Under the pieces are notes generated by a model, which was given only the letters and a program-made list of their open reading frames with translations, made no database searches and was not told the origin of the DNA. From positions 1 through 10,821 of the forward strand of contig DAOVZQ010000029.1 of NCBI GenBank assembly GCA_030635025.1: a DNA stretch of 10,821 nt. Direction: 5' to 3'. Position 1 is the first letter of the stretch. Each line of letters starts with the position of its first letter. The position numbers and the translations under genes were made by a program. Shown piece by piece: positions 6,901-10,821 of the stretch. Source of the DNA: a bacterium. Its GTDB lineage: Bacteria; Krumholzibacteriota; Krumholzibacteriia; LZORAL124-64-63.

Positions 6901-7906
6901 TCTCGTCCTCGAACCAGATCCGCATATGCGTCACCGAGCCGAGGTAGGGCGTGGCTCCGCCGACCGGCGTGATGGGGACCGCGTCGCTCAGGCGAATCCG
7001 GTACTTCCTCCAGGCGAGGTTGTGTTCGAGGTTGTCGTCCACATCATCGGCCGGATAATCGCGCAACACGTCCACTAGGGCCGAGTCGGCCAAGTTGATG
7101 CTGATCGTGTAGAAACCGTTCTGCCGATCGAAGGTCGTGTTGCCGTTGAGATCCTCCGTATCCTCCCTCTTGTTGTCGTACGTACCGTTGATCTTCGGGT
7201 AGGGATCTCCGCTGCTGCCGTACTCGACGTCGAACAGGTCACGGATCGGATCGTTGCCCAGGCCCACGTCCTCCTCGTCGATCCACAGTCCGTTGGGATC
7301 GGTATTGGGCAGGATGCCGTCCTCGCGCTGGAAGGTGCCCACCTCGAGGGTATCGTTGTGCACCGGCCAATAGAAATCCTCACTGATATAACCGAAGTCG
7401 AAATGCAACGTACCGCTGGGCTCGCTGCCTAGGGTCATGTGACGGTAATCGTTGACCCAGAACTCCAGGAACTGGGCCTTGGTCAGATCGACACCCGTCT
7501 TGCCGAGTCCACGCATCACCCCGCCCCAGTTGTCCCCGGTCCATTCGTCCGTCCCGCTGCTCATATGGATCTGCAGGACCTGCTGGGCTTCACGAGCCTC
7601 GGCCTCCTTGAGCTCCGGATTCAGGTGGCGACGAAGGGTATTGTCCTTGGGCAGGAACCACCGGGTATCGAGGCGCAACTCCTCCGTATAGTCGTGGTCG
7701 TGGAGATAGGCGTAGTCCGGATAGCGGGGGTCGCCGGGTAAAAGCTGGAGTCCCGTCCTGTGCACGGGCGAACTCGACGCATTCCAGGACAAGCGGCTGA
7801 CCGGCATGAGGTCGGAGGAATCGACCCCCTCGAAATCCTCCACGAAAACCTCGTTGAAGGTGTTCGGGTTGGGCACGCTTATGGCGTACTCGCCGCTGAC
7901 GCGCAC
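3920..7906 (-). CDS. sprA: SprA-like T9SS outer-membrane translocon, C-terminal two-thirds (separated by an in-frame stop)
   Basis: This 1328-residue frame is the main part of a SprA-family protein, the giant outer-membrane beta-barrel through which T9SS cargo passes in Bacteroidota. Residues 5-28 hold the family hallmark GEYAISVPNPNT followed by VFVEDFEG, which in intact proteins is internal, not N-terminal. About 30-580 is a mixed soluble region with jelly-roll-like pieces (LEFWVNDYRHM; FYFNDVRLREV). From about 585 to the end are alternating strands typical of a barrel, closing with FGIGMEATFVF, a C-terminal strand ending in Phe as expected for BAM-assembled proteins. Residues 931-1015 are an unusual highly charged Q/R/E-rich insert. 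The GTG start is only the first start codon after the stop at 7979-7981, and the frame is open back to 7978. The upstream GAGAG is weak, so this is most likely not a separate gene. The end overlaps the M28 gene. Confidence 0.88.
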   Translation of the reverse strand: MRVSGEYAISVPNPNTFNEVFVEDFEGVDSSDLMPVSRLSWNASSSPVHRTGLQLLPGDPRYPDYAYLHDHDYTEELRLDTRWFLPKDNTLRRHLNPELKEAEAREAQQVLQIHMSSGTDEWTGDNWGGVMRGLGKTGVDLTKAQFLEFWVNDYRHMTLGSEPSGTLHFDFGYISEDFYWPVHNDTLEVGTFQREDGILPNTDPNGLWIDEEDVGLGNDPIRDLFDVEYGSSGDPYPKINGTYDNKREDTEDLNGNTTFDRQNGFYTISINLADSALVDVLRDYPADDVDDNLEHNLAWRKYRIRLSDAVPITPVGGATPYLGSVTHMRIWFEDENPEMGQTARNLQFSEIKFLGSRWEREGIRKVPVPEAPEEQLLNDTDLPAGDVFFIGEVNNKENPDYTPPFSLHVENKIPEKETSLVIDYQNLDYQHMVRASRVISTRGEDFTRYGRLVFYVYNPRYEQADMEVFYRVGADTLNFYEINYRFDASSGTRTGWREITLDMAELSNAKLADRDPVSGWIETRIDDDLVDRSYKVRVVGAPDLRRVKRIYLGVRNTDQTTPTSGYFYFNDVRLREVKRDVGHAERVALSVSMADVVKMDFDWARRDADFHGLNQTAGQGYTNEDWNFSASFKIDDFIPLLGFRMPVSYGKQNGETRPKYLTNSDIEIIDDVLRDEQSSQNSRENFSVRMSHAPSSNFFLRYLLDPWALSFSGSRNESNSPLTVRDGDSWQGAVAYDLNLRNKAKLGDYGVLGSVPILKSLSLLPSKISVSARFSGATSRVANYNVIDEAYIDRPETETKAGSITGTMNYKPLPIADIGLSLRSDRDMFRRNDLLGFNIGAETVYAHQVQVRFQTPNTLGLPKHWLFKPLNVTFSEFKKLRPSVDYNSSFTNDHSLNVMQAGDPPGTRNLQNSGDWSIRASIPINDTIHKLLPKKSGMSDQERQQRLREEERRTQRGARQGGGEQQTFDDPRLNNPDLTPEERQALYDELVIERSLQEDEDRSQRNADELDEPEEGGFSLPNPLTPVLAFLRGIDPVQVNYTNNRSGNYGRFTNTAPFWYQMGFIQAIDEPDSVYVSHSEREKHNLSLSTTSKVSRAVSVDMKFKKSSGTNTGVATKTWSYEQEWPDINVSMTGLEQLGFMGRGDGFIRQAGMQLSYKYTRSVPSYTVVSYNPRDSRVLAPRLNLTLQSGMSLSLNISSGEIRNMTGGSLAVTNRFNTNVQIRHTFRAEGLLAKLGLYRPGIQPTVNMDMNITYNKDATMRWNPGMDFGGEPVTQIGNSSISVNPRFSYQITRNLSGAFRLIYSRNMVEETDSVTTTFGIGMEATFVF
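3937..3941 (-). promoter_or_regulatory. Ribosome binding site inside the sprA 3' end, for the cyclase gene
   Basis: GGAGG lies in the sprA codons for the penultimate strand (GMEATFVF), 6 bases before the TTG start of the M28 gene. Its position within sprA coding sequence argues for translational coupling and supports the TTG start, since no in-frame ATG is near. Confidence 0.6.
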
Positions 7907-7981
7907 CGAACTCTCGCGGTCGGTGTCGCGCCGGCTGACGCCATCACACTGATGGGGGGGGTGATGGGTCTGGTGCTGTTA
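7904..7981 (-). other. sprA: In-frame stop and disrupted junction inside sprA
   Basis: TAA at 7979-7981 ends the N-terminal part. The same frame is then open for 24 codons before the GTG at 7904-7906. The distance from ...GNVTAQ to VRVSGEYA is about what I expect between these blocks in SprA proteins, so nothing large seems lost. The junction holds a G8 run (7954-7961), a direct repeat TGATGGG (7950-7956 and 7962-7968), and an inverted repeat CCATCA-CAC-TGATGG (7941-7955). Removing one base from TAAC would give QYSTRP in the next frame, which would need a compensating base before the D-G-V-S codons. So either one nonsense change or two balancing indels fit. A sequencing or assembly error is a strong alternative to a true mutation. 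Confidence 0.85.
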
Positions 7982-10465
7982 CTGGGCGGTGACGTTGCCC
8001 ACCAGCGTCCGGCTGGGTTCCTCGCCGAGCTTGGCCTTGTGACCCACCACCTGGTTGGATTCATACAGCCAGGTGGTGGACATGCGGCTGTTCTGGCCCA
8101 TGGCGTAGCTCAGGTTGAATCCGAGCAGACTGCTGTTGCCGCCGCCCAGGAACGGTGCGTACTGGTAGTTCACGCCGATCTGGGAATCGGGCGACATGCT
8201 GGCCGCCGCGTCACCCTTCAGCGTGACTTCGCCGAAGATGTAGTCGATCTCGTAATCGGTCCCCCGGTTCAAAGTGCGGCCATCGAGGGTCACCGATTCC
8301 GACCCCTCCTCGATATTCGATACACCCAGATTGAATGAGCTGGAGGCGGCCGCATGGCTGGCGATCAGGCGGAACTGGGTGAAGGTGGACAAGAGGTTCT
8401 GGTTCGTCTCCCAGTCGTAGATCTGGGGAATCAGGTTTTCCGCGAGAAGAGAGTGCTCGAAGTCGAAGTCGGGCAAATCGGCGTAATCGGTATACTTGTC
8501 GGGCGGCGCGTTGAACGGTTCCGGGAAGTCCAGTGGGAACTTGAGCAGCCCCCGCTGATAGTCGAAAATCAGGGTCCGGTGCTTGTCCACGATCGAGTCG
8601 CTGCCGTCGTTGGACTGCTGGTCCTCCTCGTCCAGGCCGAAGATCCTGAACCAGTCCAATCCGCTGCCCTCGGTACCGTCGGCCGACAGGTCCTGATGGG
8701 GGAAATCCGTGAACCTGTTGATTTCGATGCGCAGGTCGAAGGTCGAGGGATCGATGTTCGATCCACCCAACGGGTAGATGTTGCGCAGGACGTACTGCCA
8801 GGTAAAGGCTTCCGGATTCTGGGGCTTGAGCAGCTTCATCTTGTAATAGAGTTCATCTTCATGCGACAGACGTTCGTCATCGTCTTCGCCCGGCTTGTCG
8901 CCGATCCGTGTTCGCGAGCCGTCGCTGTGGATGATGTCGTAGGTGACAGCCAACAGACCCGTGATCTCGGTTTCGTACTTCAGGTCGATGGCCACCAGAT
9001 TCGCGTCCTGGTCCAGGAGCATCTCGAATGGCACGGGCCGCCAGAGTTCACCGTACTGAAGGCCGGCCTGGCTCTCGTCGATCGCGGCCTGAACCACAAC
9101 GGGATTCCAGATGCCTGACCGGTCCGGAATGGCCACGATATTTCGTATGTCGCCGATCTGCTGCAACCCCGCACCAATGAACTTGAAGACCTGCACGGAG
9201 TTCTGGTCGATCTCATCGTCACCCACGGCACGCCCTGGAATGTCGGGGACATCATGCCCCATCCCCTGGGGCAGATCGAGCCTGAAAAACCGGTTATTCA
9301 GATAACGGTAGGCCTCGATGACATGCTCCGAGACCGAACCGCCCTTCGAGTTGAAGGACTTCGATGCGGACTCGGCCTTCTGCTTGCTGGCCACGATCGT
9401 AAACTCGGCGGGCCCGACCTGGCCTTCGGTCTTGATGCCGAACAGTCCCGACTTGTTGGAGCTGTAACCGAGCAGTTGGCTGCCCGGCAGGGTCAGGCCC
9501 ACGTCACCCGTTTCGATGGATCTGATGACGTCGTCCTCACCGCCCTCGAACGTCAGACGGATCTTGGTGGCGTCCGGCCCGATGACCTGGCTGTTGTGAT
9601 CCACCTCCAGCATGATCCGCTCGCCGATCTGTCCCGAGAGATTGATCTGTAGTTGTTGTTCCATGTCCAGGGTGGGGAACCAGCTCTGGTTCTGGCGCCG
9701 TTCCGATTGGACGAAACGATTGGAGCGCCGCGACTCGCCGGAAATGGAGATATGTTCGCGACCCGAAATGCGAATGCTCGTTTTCTCGCCGCGCCCGATG
9801 ATCTTCTCGAGCGTCCGAGGGATCTTGATGGGGATGGTAAGGTTGATCAGCCCGTCATCGACGCGGGCGGATCCCCCCATACCATAAGCATTGAGCGATT
9901 CGTGACGGTTGAGCACGTTGACGACGGCAAGCCTGCGCATGAAGGCGACGTTGATGTCGTCGATGAAAAGGTCCACTTCCCCGGCATCCACATTGCGAGG
10001 CGGATAGTAGATGAAGCCGCCCGGCAGGGTTTGCTGGGGCTGGAACAGAAAATGGTATTTGGGGTATCTGAACTCGGACTCCAACCCGTATTTACTCGAG
10101 GGCTCGACCACCGTGACCATGCGTTCCAGATCCACACCCGACCTGGTGATGAAAAAATGCCGCATCCGAGCATCGTAATCCGGCAAGCCCGCACCATCGA
10201 CGGGGTCCGGACCTTGCATCAGAATACGCTCCCTGAGAATGAGGCGTTCCACGCCGAGCAGGCGTGCATCCCGGGTTGCACCGATCAGGGGATCGAGTCC
10301 GGGCAGGATAAGTTCTCCAGAGTCGGAGTCGGCAACGGCCGGTAATGAAAAACAGAGAGTGAACAACAGCAGCGACGCCAGCGCGAGCCGGCGGAACAAG
10401 GAATCAATGCTGCTTTGATGATCGATCATCGGGTCCGAATACTCCGTCGGATTGATTGCGGTCAT
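7979..10465 (-). CDS. sprA: SprA-like T9SS outer-membrane translocon, N-terminal part (ends at premature stop)
   Basis: An 828-residue frame forming the N-terminal third of the SprA-family protein. A signal peptide is visible: RRLALASLLLFTLCFSLPAVADS (written in parts: RRLALASLLL at 25-34, then FTLCFSLPAVA at 35-45), with a likely signal peptidase I site after AVA. Family features follow. An N-terminal barrel/periplasmic region has INLTIPIKIPRTLEKIIGRG (207-226) and ISGREHISISG (233-243). The repeat-like LPGSQLLGYSSNKSGLFGIK runs from 326 to 345. The SprA module FNLGVSNIEEGSESVTLDG (711-729) continues into RGTDYEIDYIFGEVTL (734-749). The end (SRMSTTWLYESN to GNVTAQ) breaks off just before the family's conserved P-N-P/D-F-E block, which resumes after the stop. 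Together with the next frame the protein would be about 2180 residues, near the usual SprA size. The upstream ATG is given. The ATG at 10427-10429 (residue 13) has GGAG 12 bases upstream and may be the true start. Neither site is strong. Confidence 0.88.
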   Translation of the reverse strand: MTAINPTEYSDPMIDHQSSIDSLFRRLALASLLLFTLCFSLPAVADSDSGELILPGLDPLIGATRDARLLGVERLILRERILMQGPDPVDGAGLPDYDARMRHFFITRSGVDLERMVTVVEPSSKYGLESEFRYPKYHFLFQPQQTLPGGFIYYPPRNVDAGEVDLFIDDINVAFMRRLAVVNVLNRHESLNAYGMGGSARVDDGLINLTIPIKIPRTLEKIIGRGEKTSIRISGREHISISGESRRSNRFVQSERRQNQSWFPTLDMEQQLQINLSGQIGERIMLEVDHNSQVIGPDATKIRLTFEGGEDDVIRSIETGDVGLTLPGSQLLGYSSNKSGLFGIKTEGQVGPAEFTIVASKQKAESASKSFNSKGGSVSEHVIEAYRYLNNRFFRLDLPQGMGHDVPDIPGRAVGDDEIDQNSVQVFKFIGAGLQQIGDIRNIVAIPDRSGIWNPVVVQAAIDESQAGLQYGELWRPVPFEMLLDQDANLVAIDLKYETEITGLLAVTYDIIHSDGSRTRIGDKPGEDDDERLSHEDELYYKMKLLKPQNPEAFTWQYVLRNIYPLGGSNIDPSTFDLRIEINRFTDFPHQDLSADGTEGSGLDWFRIFGLDEEDQQSNDGSDSIVDKHRTLIFDYQRGLLKFPLDFPEPFNAPPDKYTDYADLPDFDFEHSLLAENLIPQIYDWETNQNLLSTFTQFRLIASHAAASSSFNLGVSNIEEGSESVTLDGRTLNRGTDYEIDYIFGEVTLKGDAAASMSPDSQIGVNYQYAPFLGGGNSSLLGFNLSYAMGQNSRMSTTWLYESNQVVGHKAKLGEEPSRTLVGNVTAQ

Positions 10466-10617
10466 TCGAGCGTGATGGTTATCAGTTATTGTCCAGGCGC
10501 CGGCAACGAACTAGACTTCTATCATCCGCTCACGGGCGGGTTCCAATCGGACAGGATCGTCCTCGAAAGGAGTCAGGCTGCCCCCGGACGTCGACAGTAG
10601 ACGCAAGGCCCCATCTC
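10466..10617. promoter_or_regulatory. Divergent promoter region between sprA and the LptF/G gene
   Basis: A 152-base spacer between divergently oriented genes, so it should hold promoters for both directions. For the rightward gene I see TTGTCC (10489-10494), 17 bases, then TAGACT (10512-10517); each matches four of six consensus positions. For sprA I see no convincing pair; TTGGAA with a poor -10 is the best. The spacer has no clear operator palindrome or riboswitch-like structure. Confidence 0.35.
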
Positions 10618-10821
10618 ATGAACGTTTTGAACAGACACCTGCTGCGCACGACCGTCGGGCCGTTCCTATTCGGCTTCTGCGTGGTGACATTCGTGCTGAT
10701 GATCGACATCCTGTACCGATATGTCGAGCTTTTCGTCAGTCGTGGCGTGTCCTTCCTGGTCGCAACCGAGGTGCTGATCCTGAGCCTGGGGCACATGTTT
10801 GCATTATCCATACCAATGGCC
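10618..10821 (+). CDS. LptF/LptG-family lipopolysaccharide export permease (partial)
   Basis: The first 68 codons of an inner-membrane permease that runs off the right edge. LptF and LptG pair with the ATPase LptB to extract lipopolysaccharide from the inner membrane and push it to the Lpt bridge. The visible part has the family layout: a short cytoplasmic start MNVLNRHLLRTTVGPF, a first membrane helix at about 15-33 (ending LMIDILY with the conserved Asp), a short loop LFVSRGVSF, and a second hydrophobic segment LGHMFALSIPMA (57-68). This last piece matches the family's L-P-x-x-x-P-M motif, with the first Pro replaced. Codon 1 is ATG, with AAGG (10605-10608) 9 bases upstream. LptF and LptG cannot be told apart from this fragment. 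Confidence 0.85.
   Translation, partial: MNVLNRHLLRTTVGPFLFGFCVVTFVLMIDILYRYVELFVSRGVSFLVATEVLILSLGHMFALSIPMA

Noticed and set aside
3920..7906. The C-terminal part as an independent gene starting at GTG 7906
   Set aside because: It would begin in the middle of a conserved SprA block, has no signal peptide for an outer-membrane barrel and only a weak ribosome site.
7954..7961. Programmed frameshifting at the C8 run (mRNA sense) to join the sprA halves
   Set aside because: In reading order the TAA comes before the C8 run, so slippage there cannot bypass the stop, and both halves are already in the same frame.
10530..10811. Minus-strand open frame opposite the LptF/G start
   Set aside because: It overlaps the permease, whose membrane helix and P-M motif are convincing, and shows no protein features of its own.

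Overview
The window is a GC-rich (by eye), densely packed stretch of bacterial chromosome. All genes but the last lie on the minus strand. It pairs a core translation/transcription operon (rimP, nusA, ylxQ, infB) with a very large SprA-type outer-membrane protein and a glutaminyl-cyclase-like M28 enzyme. SprA is the translocon of the type IX secretion system (T9SS), best known in Bacteroidota. SprA-like genes also occur in other FCB-group phyla such as candidate Eisenbacteria, Krumholzibacteriota and Gemmatimonadota-like lineages. The organism is most likely a Gram-negative member of that group. This rests on gene content alone and no marker fixes the phylum.

Layout in minus-strand transcription order, from right to left. 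(1) At 10618 to the right edge, on the plus strand, is the start of an LptF/LptG-type permease for lipopolysaccharide export. (2) A 152-base divergent spacer follows. (3) At 10465 down to 3920 is sprA, split by one in-frame TAA stop at 7979-7981. The N-terminal 828 codons and C-terminal 1328 codons share a frame and are separated by 24 sense codons. A G8 homopolymer and small repeats lie close by. (4) At 3930-2983 is a secreted type II glutaminyl-cyclase-like M28 protein whose start overlaps the end of sprA by 11 bases. (5) A 155-base spacer carries a candidate promoter and a GC-rich leader hairpin. (6) At 2827-644 are rimP and nusA, followed by ylxQ (599-249), and then the 5' end of infB running off the left edge. 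The ylxR gene that often sits between nusA and ylxQ is missing.

The two blocks do different jobs. rimP, nusA, ylxQ and infB serve 30S maturation, transcription elongation/antitermination, RNA binding and translation initiation. The SprA and cyclase genes appear to be a secretion pair: a large outer-membrane conduit with an enzyme that could cyclise N-terminal glutamine on exported proteins. The divergent LptF/G gene also concerns the cell envelope. Non-ATG starts are frequent here: TTG for infB, rimP and the cyclase, and GTG or CTG for ylxQ.

The points most worth a second look are the interrupted sprA, the overlap of sprA with a glutaminyl-cyclase-like gene, and the unusual ylxQ start with loss of ylxR. 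I found no CRISPR array, tRNA, rRNA, insertion sequence or clear rho-independent terminator. No stretch over 300 bases lacks a gene.
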